This document shows, piece after piece, positions 22,408 through 33,347 of a DNA stretch of 41,029 bases. The translations under genes and the position numbers were made by a program. The notes under the pieces were generated by a model. The model was not told the origin of the DNA and made no database searches. It saw nothing but the letters and a program-made list of their open reading frames with translations. The stretch lies in NCBI GenBank assembly GCA_001579985.1, contig LRSR01008866.1, forward strand, positions 1 to 41,029. Direction: 5' to 3'. The DNA comes from Hypsibius dujardini (Eukaryota; Tardigrada; Eutardigrada; Parachela; Hypsibiidae). Position 1 is the stretch's first letter. Each line of letters begins with the position of its first letter.

Positions 22408-22610
22408 TAGTTCTTCGCGTCCCTGAATAAATATGAATATTCAACAGCACCGGAAGTGTATTAACTGCGAATGCGCCATACTTTAGCAAATATTCTAGTT
22501 CGCAAGATGACACATCGTAAATACGTATATATATACAAGATATATATGAAAGAGACAGGCTGTCGAAGGGTTGAGGTAGAAGAGCTTTCCCATGGACCTC
22601 GTTTTTCACA

Positions 22611-24093
22611 TTACTTCAGGAGCTCGTTTGCTAGTATCATGAAGGACACAGTCAAAGTCCATGTCTGCGAAGTAATTCAAAACGCATTATCAAGCCAATT
22701 CATCCGCATAATAATAAATATTCAACACTTTTATTCCCCCATAAAAGAGGAATTGTGAAGGTTTGCCTACGCCAAGGAGGAATTCCCTTGCAACCGGTGA
22801 AGACAAGCGGATGATGATGGCACGATTTCTCGAAGTGCCGCAACTCGTCCACTACCAGTCCATAACTGCCGTGATCCGATGCCGACTAGAGGGGAAAAGA
22901 TACTCCATGAAAAGGCCAAGTCAACAGTAATTCAAATTTTGCCATAATTTGGTGGCTGTCGTGCAAACTGGGCGGGACTAAAATTCATGCCTTTTGGTTG
23001 TAGAACTTCACTGCCACTGTCAGGAAATAGACTTCTTCGGAAAGGCTGGAACTCTGAAGTAAATAAATCACAATCACACGATCACATGACCCTTGACTTT
23101 AAACACACAAAATTAGGTGCATATTTCGTACCTTTCCACAAACTCTTATCAGCGCGAGAGCCGAGAGGCTCGAATACACGCCGAAAATCCCAAACGTTCC
23201 GGCGTAATGCACATACGACCAGTTGGAGGTCACCAACTCGGACGAGAGGACGAACGCCAGGGATCCAGTTACATTCACAAAATCTGAAACGTACATCACA
23301 AGGAAAATCAACTGAAACGTCTGACTGATCTCACCCAAAAAGCGGATCATTTTTACGTGGATCGCGCCCCAACGCTGAACACGTTCGTTCGTCACCGTCC
23401 CGCGCGACGCAGTAGCTTGCACTATTTCACGGCGAAAACCGGTGAGTGCCTCAGACAGAATGAATACCAAACAAACCCCGCAAAGGTGCGCTTGCTGGGA
23501 GAAGACAAACGGAACGGCGCGAAAAAGTACATCCAGAATCACATAATCCATCTGGATGAGGGAAAAGGGAAGCGGATAAAAGATGAAGCAAATGACGCAA
23601 AAAAGTATATCTTGAACCACATAATCTCTCAGACTAATGTAAAAGGGAAGCGGATAAAAAGTCATTTTCATTTTGAAGGCGCTGTTGTGGCTGGCAAAGA
23701 ACTCCACGGTGCTGATTGAGTACCAAAGAATGTAGGAAACGAAACTGCGGATGAAAATGCAAAGCTGGGTATGTGATGAACGATGCCGAAAGCCCAGGCT
23801 ATCAGTTTTTGCCCAAACAAACTTGAACTTTTTCCCAGTACAAAATCTGAGTTGACCACCGCTTAAAAAGTTTTTGTAATTTGTAGAGACGGAAAAACTT
23901 ACAAAGAAACAAAAAAAGCAGGCAGGCGGACAAACAAACAGACAGTCAGACCGACACACAAACAAACAAACAGACAAACACAAAGTTACACAGACACACA
24001 GATACACAGGCAGACGAACAAACAGACAAACAAACAAATAGACAAACAGACAAACAGACACACAAATACACAGGCAGGCGAACAGACAAACGA

Positions 24094-24132
<39 letters not shown>

Positions 24133-24694
24133 AGCAAACAGATGTGGACGTATGGTTTCGTTCTGTTTGACAGAGCATACTGTAACTAGCCGTGAAGCAG
24201 ACAACAGATAGGCGGTTAATTTTCGCATAAACCTGGTGCTCGGCTTCAGGATTGGGAAACAAGAGTGCAGTCAGTTCGATCGATTGCTGAACAAGGGCTG
24301 TCTAACTGTTTCGTTTCGCAAAAATGACGACGAGGACGCAGCAGGTTCGGATGGATGATGTGAGATCGGGGGAATTGTAAAGTAGGTGTCGCAACCAGCC
24401 TCCCGTCTGACCTCTGTCGGTCATGATGATTACCCCAAACATGCGAATAATTGTGGTTGCACCGAAGAAGGCGATTCCAATGATTATCGCAACGGCCAGG
24501 CATGGCAGTGCATGCGAACAGAAGTATTTTGGGATGCTAGACTGTCTTGCCGCTAACCCGGATTCTTCGTTACAGTAAGGTAGGAATCCGAACAGTCGGA
24601 GGAGAGAGCTTTGAATAATGACTAGGCTCTTTGTTTGCCGAAGATTAGGGTGTTCAGGGTGCCTGGCGGCAGTCTTCTCAGATTTTGATTTCAT
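22611..24694 (-). pseudogene. Gustatory-receptor-like copy B (multiply broken)
   Basis: Same five-exon layout as copy A: 24186-24694, 23132-23744, 22991-23053, 22771-22885 and 22611-22664. Four lesions are visible. (1) A nonsense TAG at 24302-24304 replaces the Trp codon present in A and D. (2) The exon 1 donor is TT instead of GT at 24184-24185, so exon 1 runs openly through the microsatellite intron. (3) Exon 2 carries a 78-bp (26-residue) tandem internal duplication around FYPLPF at about 23.57-23.66 kb. (4) Exon 4 has a 17-bp deletion between CAAGG repeats, causing a frameshift. Exon 5 ([17 protein letters not shown], stop) is intact. Intron 3 has a GC donor as in A. Intron 2 is only 78 bp against 436-640 bp in A, C and D. 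An upstream in-frame ATG exists at 24763. Confidence 0.82.
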
Positions 24695-24799
24695 GACGTA
24701 TCTTACGCAAGAAAACTTTTGTATATCATTGGGCATAAACGACGTTACAGTACGGCTCTTCACTCAAAAATGGATCCTCCAAATGATGAAAAATAGCTG

Positions 24800-25200
24800 A
24801 TCAGACATTTGCAACAGTCTAGACGGCGCCTGTGAATGTTCCGCGGCGAATGGGATGCAGTGTAACGACTCGCAGAATGAAGTCTCTAAAGGGTGCTGAA
24901 CCTTGCTGATCCAGCTGCAACGCGAACCGTGTTTTTACCCTTAAGTTTAACTGGCCGGGCCCTCGATGGTGGATAACACATGTTGACATGTATGGACTGT
25001 GTGTCGTTTGGGGAAACACAAATCTCACGTTTCTTTTTCATTACGATTATTAGAGATCAACAATGAATGGTTTATCGATTCTTGCATTGAACAAGGACAC
25101 CGTGGTCCCATGTTTTCCACCTGCCAAGGTGTGTCCAAAAAAATCAACGAAGTATGCCGAGAGGTTCCTGAGCGGACCGATAGTACCTAGACAAATGGTA
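24800..25200. repeat. Conserved 5'-flank block of receptor copies (copy B)
   Basis: Close match to 32.15-32.54 kb upstream of copy D. A 69-codon minus frame (24819-25028) is kept open in both, but A and C differ by frame-changing indels, so I do not call it a gene. Confidence 0.5.
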
Positions 25201-25408
25201 TCCACTTTATTCGCACCTCAAAATTCATACTAAGATATACTGTGATCATAGACATTGCGTACCAATTGACAAATTTTACGACAATTAAGACTCGGACATT
25301 CCCTTCGGAAGTAAATTTGGTATGCGATAGCAATATCTAGCAATATCATAGAACCTTGCCATAGGACACGGAGGTGTCCCTTTTTCCTCCTGACACGTGT
25401 CTCGGACG

Positions 25409-28218
25409 TTATTTCAAGAGCTCGTTTGCCAGTATCATGAATGACACCGTCAAGGTCCACGTCTGCAAAATAAATAAGAAAGCTGTTTCGAGCCAATTCA
25501 TCCGCATATTAATAAATAATCGACACTTCATCCCCCACAGAAAGTGAGTACGGAAAGTATATTGCGTGAATGTTATAGAAATGTATCAGTTAGACTTTTT
25601 CAACAAAAGCGAGTTTGCACCATTCTCTGAGAGAGAGGCAAATGGCCAAAAATTTTGGTGCATGGTGGTTGCACAATTCGGACCGGAAGCAACAAAGTAA
25701 CGGGATGGTAACCAAGCACAAGACTAAACACGAATTTTTGAGAAAACAGCGCTCAAAGATTTCAGCCGTTAGATACCGATAATTTGGCTCCCACTGATCC
25801 GAAAATAAAAATAAAAACATTTTTATCACAACGATAAACACTTTCGTGAACTTCGTTTTTCAATCAATCGGTAAGGTACCTTTAAATTAAATAATTTTGC
25901 CCAGTTTCCATATGCCGAGCCTTGTGCACTGCCCAATGCACTGTGCAAGTGTGCTGAAAAAAGTGCCATCTGCGCCAACTCGCTCTCTAAAACGATCGTT
26001 CGACATTTTTTTTTAACAGAAAAAGGTTGAGGAATGTTTTCTCCCTAATCAACAGCTAGACACTTTGTTTTCGACGATCTTTCCCCGAACTTCGGTTACG
26101 CTTGATTTTTGAACCAGTGGAAGAAATTGTAACTAGCCGGTATCTATAAAATTTGTGCCATTTGCTTACGCCAAGGAGGAGTTCCCTTGTGAAAGAGATG
26201 ACCTTGCAACCGGAGAAGACAAGCAAATGATCACGACACGATTTTTCAAATTGTTGCAACTCGTCCAGTAAGCGCCAATGGCTGACGTGATCCCTTGCCG
26301 ACTAAAGGAGAAAAGGTCTTGCATAATGTGTCGATAAAAAAATACTCAAGTTTCGTCATAATTAAATGGCTGTTCCGATTGGGCGGAGAAATATCCAAAC
26401 CTTTTCGTTGTGATCCTTCATTGCCACCGTCAAGAAATAGACTTCTTCTGGGAGGCTGGAGCTCTAAATTAAAAAATATTACAATCACACGTTCAAATAT
26501 TAATTGTCTTAAAAACAAACTAAATTGAGTCTTTGATTTATTTTATTTAATTTACAGTTTACTTAAACTAAATTTGTTTAAACATCCCGGCACTTGTGTA
26601 TTCGATTTTCTTTTAATTTTATTTAAAATACACCAACTCCTGCGAGTATGATGAAAAACATTTCCATATGATCTATAAAACATTGGAATTTAGCGAAATT
26701 CTTTTACTACCATGGTCGGCAGAAAACCTGTTTTAAATTATTCGTTAAGTAAAACTGAATAATAATTTATTTTTTTCTCTAAACTGTAAGAAATAAAATC
26801 AACAAAACTGCAGGTTAGTTCAGACTAAAACAATTTCTTCGATATAACAGGACCTGAGATTAAGTTTAAATACGAGAAATTTTCGGTTATACTTTCTACC
26901 TTTTCACAAACTCTAATCAGCGGGAGAGTTGAAAGACTTGCGTAAACGCCGAAAATCCCGAACGTTCCGGCGTAATGCACATACGACCAGTTGGAGGTCA
27001 CCAACTCGGAGGAGAGGACAAACGCCAGGGATCCGATGACATTCACAAAGTCCGAAACGTACATCACGAGGAAAATCAGCTGAAACGTCTGACTGATCTC
27101 ACCCAAAAAGCGCATCATTCTCACGTGGATCGCGCTCCAGCGCTGGACATGTTTGTTTGTCACTGTTTCGCACGACGCCGTGGCTTGCACTATTTCACAG
27201 CGAAGACCGGTGAGTGCCTCGGACAGAATAACTACCAAACAGACCCCGCAAAGGTGCGCTTGCTGCGACAAGACGAACGGAATGGCGCGAAAAAATACAT
27301 CCAGAATCACATAACCTTTCAGACTAATGTAAAAGGGAACCGGATAAAAGGACATTTCCGCCGCTGAGGTTATGTTGTTGCCGGCACAGAACTCCACCCA
27401 GGTGATTGAGAACCAAAAGATGTAAGAAGCGAAACTGCGGATGAACACGAAGCAGATATGTCATGCGCCTTAAGCTAAAGCTATCAGTCTCTGCCGAAAC
27501 GCAGCAGTTTCTTCACAATACATAATCTGATTAGCTTGACGACGAAATAGTTATTCTGAGACCAAGAGACCGAAAACAAATAATTAAAGAGGCAGACAAA
27601 CAGAAAGACAGACAGACAATCAAACTGACAAACTAACTGACTAAGAGATAGACACAAGCAGACAGATGTGGACGTTTAGTCTCGTTCTGTTTGACAGAAC
27701 AAACTGTACCTCGCCGTGAAGCAGACAACAGATAGGCGGTTAATTTTGGCGTAAACCCGTTGCTCGGCCTCAGGATTGGGAAACAAGAGTGCAGTCAGTT
27801 CGATCGAATGCTGAATAAGGGTTCTCCAACAGTTTCGTTTCGCAAAGACGACGACGAGGACGCAGCAAGTTCGGATGGATGAGGAGAGATCGGGGGAATA
27901 ATACAATAAGCGTCGCAACCAGCCTGCCGTCTGACCTCTGTTAGCTATGATGATTATCCCGAACATGCGAATAGTCGAGGTTGCGCTGAAGAAAACGTTC
28001 CCAATGAGTACCGCAATGGCCAAACATGGCAGCGTATGCGAACGGATGTATTTTGGGATGCTAGACCGTCTTGCAGCTAACCCGGATTCTTCGTGGCAGA
28101 ACGGTAGGAGTCCGGCCAGTCGGAGAACAGAGCTTTGAACGATGATCAGACCCTTCGGCTGGCGAAGATTAGAGTGCTCAGGGTGCCTGACGGCAGTCTT
28201 TTCAATAGTTGATTTCAT
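25409..28218 (-). CDS. Gustatory-receptor-like 7TM protein, copy C (intact)
   Basis: 430 residues from exons 27710-28218, 26900-27434, 26401-26463, 26170-26301 and 25409-25462; intron phases 2, 0, 0, 0 and all with GT donors. It starts MKSTIEKTAVRH. Hydrophobic segments and the C-terminal [16 protein letters not shown] then [17 protein letters not shown] are as in the other copies. No stop or frameshift is seen. Intron 4 is 707 bp, against about 105 bp in A, because of about 575 bp of extra sequence (25575-26150). The 5' half is most like copy A, the 3' half most like copy D. It lies 715 bp upstream of the start of pseudogene B in the tandem array. Function by family: chemosensory ligand-gated cation channel; ligand unknown. 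Confidence 0.66.
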
Positions 28219-28483
28219 GCCGTACCATAGACAAAAAAGGTGTTTGATAAAACCTGAAATAAAGTTACAGCAAGGCCGCTCCTGCTGCCGGAAATTGGTT
28301 GAGTCGAACCACCAAAGTGATAAAAAATGGCCGACACGGCATTTGCACTGTTTGAACGATGCCTGGCACAGTTCTACACAGAATGGAGTCTCTCAAGGGA
28401 GCTGGACCTGCTGATCTAGCTGCAACACGAACCGCGTTCACTTGCCCTGAAGTGTAACTGATCGGACCCTCTTGTGCATACAG

Positions 28484-28670
28484 TCGGGGTAGTTAAGTTT
28501 ATTAAACTGAATGTATGGAAAGAAAGAGGAGGAAAAGGACTGGAGGAAAAGGAAAAGAAAGTAAAACTATCTAGAACTGTAGAACACATGGTTATATAGT
28601 GTAGTGTTAACTATAGAAGTAAACGTAGATAGACTACACAGCCGAATTACGTATAAATTATTAGCCGTGG
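28484..28670 (-). mobile_element. Truncated LTR fragment in the 5' flank of copy C
   Basis: AAAGAAAGTAAAACTATCTAG and neighbouring sequence match the interior of the LTR at 15076-15365 in the same orientation. Both termini are missing. It occupies the equivalent position in the receptor 5' flank as the copy A LTR. Confidence 0.7.
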
Positions 28671-29139
28671 TTGGCAGAAAAGGTTAAACAGAGTCGATAA
28701 GATTCCATTCCGTTTAGAGATGCAGTTGGTATGGGATAAAAATTGGCATTCTGCTCACTGGGAACGAGTGTGTATAGATCCTTCTCAACGCTGTCAGCAT
28801 AGTATTAATCCAATCATTCCCAATACTTCCCACTTTTCTTCGTACCGCGGCCGAGCAAACGGAGGCCAGAAACCTCATTCTGACTCACCGGCAGAATAGT
28901 GCTTTCTAAATTTCCGGCAAGGTTCAAAACTGAAAACTTGGAACAGTAAAAGTGTCAGTGGTTTTATTGCCAGAATTTATTGTAGATGCTTCACTGGTTT
29001 GAAAATAGAGAACTAAATGTTCTGCCTTAGACATCTTCGGAGAGGAACTGGACCCAATACAATCTGTCACAATCCTATATGAAAATCCTTTTAGAGCGCG
29101 ACGTGCTGTTTTCGCATTACCTGCAGACAAATTGGTGCC

Positions 29140-29365
29140 TCTTTGTAATGTCTCTGCCTGTGCCTGTGCCTGTGCCTGTGTTTGTGTCTGGGTCTCTGCC
29201 TGTGTCTGTGCCTGTACCTATGCCTGTGTCTGTGCCTGTGTCTGTGTCTATGTCTGTGTCTGAATCTTTGCCTGTGCCTGTGGCTGTGGCTGTGCCTGTG
29301 TCTGTGTCTGGGTCTCTGCCTGTGCCTGTGGCTGTGTCTGTGCCTGTGTCTGTGTCTTGGTCTCT
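29140..29365. repeat. CTGTGCCTGTGT microsatellite/minisatellite
   Basis: TGCCTGTGCCTGTGTCTGTG-type array between copies C and D. Frames through it encode PVPVPV or CLCLCL repeats and are not genes. Confidence 0.88.
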
Positions 29366-29546
29366 GCCAGACAAGTTGTATTAAACCGAGGAGAGTTACT
29401 GACCATAATTATTTTGCATCAATCGGGAACAGTAGGATATAAACCTGGTATACTGTAAACATGCATGCTTTGGAAGCGTAGCAGTATAGAACCTTGCGAT
29501 AGAGCACGAAGGTGTCCCTTTGTCGTCCTGACACGTGTTTCCGACG

Positions 29547-31378
29547 TTATTTCAAGAGCTCGTTTGCCAGTATCATGAAGGACACTGTCAAAGTCCATGT
29601 CTACAAAATAATTTAAAACGCAATATCAAGCTAAATCAACCGCATTTTAAGTTATAATCAACACTTTATCCCCCCGCAGGAAGAAAGTTGTGAATGTTTA
29701 TGCCTACGCCAAGGAGGAGTTCCCTTGTAAAGGAGATGACCTTGCAGCCGGTAAAAACAAGCGGATGATGACGGCACGATTTCTCAAATTGTCGCAACTC
29801 GTCCAGTAATCGCCAATAGCTTACGTAATCCGTTGTCGACTAAGGTGAAAAGGTTTTGCATAAAATGTTAATCCATTTATCATTTAAGTTTCGCCATAAT
29901 TAAATTACTGTTCCGATCGGGCGGAAAAGTGTTCATACCTTTTCGTTGTGATCCTTCACTGCCACTGTCAGGAAATAGATTTTGTCTGGAAGGCTGGAGC
30001 TCTGAATTAAAACAGAACAATCACTGGTTCACATAAGCAAAGTCTTAAAAATACAAAATTGAATATTTGATTTTATTTATTTAAATTTAATTTTTAGTTT
30101 TAATAACTTCATTGCAAATACACCAACCCATGCGAGTGTAATTAAGTGCTTTTCTAATTGACGTCAAGAACACTGGAATTTAGGCAAGTCCTTTTAATAA
30201 CACAATCAGGAAAATTAATCCGCCTGGAAGACTTGTGTCTACAACATTTTGTTCAGAATATGAAGTAATTAAACTCAATATTAAACTGAAAAATATTAAA
30301 ACTGAATATTCATTTCTGCCTGTTTGAAATCATTAGTTAACTTAATTTAAGTAATATTATTTATGTAAGAATAAAAATCGATAATAACGTAAATTGGTTC
30401 AAAATAAAAAAATCGATTTTCAGGATTTTGAATCATCAATTTTTTTTATTTAAATTTAAACTTAAATTTAAATTTAAATTTAAAATTTAAACTTAAATTT
30501 AAATTTAAATTTAAAATTAAAATTTAATTAATTAATTATTAATTAATTAATTAAATTAATTAAATTAAAAAAATTAAATTCATTTCAGTACCACGTGAAA
30601 TTAGTTGCATATACGAAGACATGTACAATTATATTTCGCACCTTTTCAAAAACTTGAATCAGCGGGAGAGTTAAGACACTCGCATACAGGCCAAAAATTG
30701 CGAAAGTTCCCGCGTAATGCACGTACGACCAGTTGGAGGTCACCAAATCGGACGAGAGGACGAACGCCAACGACCCAATGACATTCACAAAGTCCGAAAC
30801 GTACACCACGAGGAAAATCTGCTGAAACATTTCACTGACTTCCTCCAGACAGCGCATCATGTTCACATGAATCGCGCTCCAGCGCTGAACAAGTTCGTTC
30901 GTCATTGTTCCGCACGACGCTGTGACTTGCACTATTTCACGGCGAAGACCGGTGAGTGCCTCAGACAGGACGACTACCAAACAGACCCCGCAGAAGTGCG
31001 CTTGCTGCGAAAGGATAAACGGAACGGCACGAAAAAATACATCCAGAATCACATACTCCGTCTGGATAAGGCCAAAGGGCAACGGATAAAAGCGGATCTC
31101 CGTTAAAGAGGTGCTGTTGCGACCGGCAGCAAACTCCACAGTGCTGATTGAGTACCAAAGAATGTAGGAAGCGAAACTGTGGATGAAAGTGCAAAGCTGG
31201 GTATGTTATCTACGGTGCCGGAAGCCAAGGCTATCAATGTTTGCCCAGACAAACTTGAAATTGTTTTTCCAATACAAAATCTGAGTTGCATGACGCTAAT
31301 TGGTTTTCGAATTTGCTGAGACGGAAAACTTACCAAGAGACAAGAAAAGCAGGCAGACAGACAGACAGACAGACAGAC

Positions 31379-31415
<37 letters not shown>

Positions 31416-32027
31416 AGCAGAGAGATAGACAGACAGACAGACAGACAAACAGACAAGCAGACAGGCAGGCAGCCAGGCAGCCAGGCAGCCAGGCAGCCAG
31501 GCACAAAACATACCGTACCTAGCTATGAAGCAGACAACGGATAGACGGTTAAGTTTTGCATAAACCCGGTGCTCGGCCTCGGAATTGGGAAACAAAAGTG
31601 CAGTCAGTTCGATCGATTGCTGAACAAGGGCTGTCCAACTGTTTCGTTTCGCAAAAATGACGACGAGGACGCAGCAAGTTCGGATGGATGAGGAGAGATC
31701 GGGGGAGTAATAAAGTAAGTATCGCAACCAGCCTGCCGTCTGACCTCTGTTGGTCATGATGATTACCCCGAACATTCGAATAGTCGTGATTGCACCGAAG
31801 AAGGCGTTTCCAATTAGTACCGCAACGGCCAGGCATGGCAGCGCATGCGAACAGAAGTATTTTGTGATGCTAGACTGTCTTGCCGCTAACCCGGATTCTT
31901 CGTGACAGTAAGGTAGGAATCCGAACAATCGGAGGACAGAGCTTTGAATAATGACTAAGCTCTTTGTTTGCCGAAGATTAGGGTGTTCAGGGTGCCTGGC
32001 GGCAGTCTTCTCAGATTTTGATTTCAT
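29547..32027 (-). CDS. Gustatory-receptor-like 7TM protein, copy D (intact)
   Basis: 430 residues from exons 31519-32027, 30642-31176, 29939-30001, 29708-29839 and 29547-29600; phases 2, 0, 0, 0, GT donors throughout. I start at MKSKSEKTAARH by alignment with A and C; an in-frame ATG 69 bases upstream (32096, MKSRTVTSF) could add 23 residues, and copy B has it too. The ends are [16 protein letters not shown] and [17 protein letters not shown], then stop. The 5' half is closest to B, the 3' half to C. Intron 1 holds a CAGACAGA array, and intron 2 (640 bp) holds a long AAATTT-rich tract. An ORF scan runs exon 1 into the intron 1 microsatellite; that tail is not coding. Confidence 0.66.
30430..30580. 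repeat. TTTAAA/TTAATTAA low-complexity tract
   Basis: Nearly pure TTTAAATTTAAA then TTAATTAATTAA sequence, strongly self-complementary, in intron 2 of copy D. Confidence 0.9.
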
Positions 32028-32149
32028 GACGTATCTTACGCAAGAAAACGGTTTTATATCATTGGGCATAAACGACGTTACAGTACGGCTCTTCACTCAA
32101 AAATGAATCCTCCAAAATGATGAAAAATGGGTGACCAGACATTTGCAAC

Positions 32150-32960
32150 AGTCTAGACGGTGCCTGTGAAAGTTCCGCGGCGAATGTGACGCAGTGTAAC
32201 GACTCGCAGAATGAAGTCTCTAGAGGGTGCTGAACCTTGCTGATTCAGCTGCAACGCGAACCGTGTTTTTACCCTCAAGTTTAACTGGCCGGGCCCTCGG
32301 ATGTGGATAACACATGTTGACATGTATAGACTTTGTGTCGTTTGGGGAAACACAAATATCACGTTTCATTTTCATTATGATTATTTGGAGATCAACAGTG
32401 AATGGTTTATCGATTGTTGCATTGAACAAGGACACGGTGGTCCCATTTTTTCTACCTGCCAAGGTGTGACTTGAAAAATCAACGAAGTATACCGAGAGGT
32501 TCCTGAGCGGACCGATAGTACCCAGACAAATGGTTTCCATTTAATTCTTATCTCAAAATTCACATCCAGATATACTGTGATCATAAACATTTCATACCAA
32601 TTGACAAATCGTACCAAGACAATTTGAAATCGGACATTCCTTTCCGAGGTAGATTTAGTATGCGATAAAAACTGGTCATTCCGTTCAGAGAAAACGAGTG
32701 TGTTTAGATCTCTGGCAACGCTGAAAGCATAGTCTCAGTACTATCCCCTATAATACTTCATTTTTGTTCACTGAAAATGTATTTCTTATTAACTGAGAGG
32801 GATCAGGATCGCACTAGCTAAAGGTACAGGTTCACCATTACGAAACAGCAAAACGGTTGTAACAGTTCTACTGAGAAACTATTAAGCATCGATTCAGTCT
32901 GAATTAATGGCAGAATAGTGTTTTCGGGATTCCTGGAAAGATTCTGAAGTGTTTTACGTA
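32150..32960. repeat. Conserved 5'-flank block of receptor copies (copy D)
   Basis: 32.15-32.54 kb matches the B flank closely and the A and C flanks more distantly. 32.65-32.95 kb weakly matches 15.49-15.71 and 28.70-28.93 kb. It probably holds the copy's promoter. No TATA or other core element stands out. Confidence 0.5.
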
Positions 32961-33347
32961 CATACAGTAAACATGTTCATAGTTTTATTGTCAAAATTTT
33001 GGACTGGGAAGGTTTTGATGGGTTTCTAAACTAGAGTACCCAATGTCTGAATGAGAGCAGTCAGTATATAAAATATCGCCTGATACGGCTTGTTCATAAG
33101 AGCAAACTGTGCGGTTACCGTGTGATTGACTGGCTATGAAAATTTAGCCCGAATACGAATTCAGAGGTAAAACATGTCGATATGCGAATTGTCTGTGTGC
33201 GAAATGTCGGGCGCCAATACAAGACCGATACATCGATCATACGTACATAGATCGTATTGGAAAGATGAGTGCTGTGGACGGATTTGGAGTGGAGGACCCT
33301 GACCAAGGGTTGAAGGTGTCGCTTTGTCCAAGCGCGTGTTTCGGGCT

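Noticed and set aside
23099-24262. 387-codon frame as a single-exon gene
   Set aside because: It joins the end of exon 1, a microsatellite intron and exon 2 of pseudogene B because the donor is mutated; the CLSV repeats are not protein-like.
24819-25028. 69-codon frames in the receptor 5' flanks (also 32153-32362)
   Set aside because: Open in B and D, which are close duplicates, but copies A and C have single-base indels relative to them; not enough to call coding.
29079-29442. PVPVPV and CLCLCL frames
   Set aside because: Pure translation of a CTGTGC microsatellite in several frames and on both strands.
13286-31106. 130-codon plus-strand frames opposite exon 2 of copies A, C and D (13286-13678, 26975-27367, 30717-31106)
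   Set aside because: They are antisense shadows kept open by the codon composition of exon 2; the minus strand has the splice sites and membrane segments.
31350-31500. CAGACAGA arrays as CRISPR
   Set aside because: No spacers; they are short-period microsatellites in introns.
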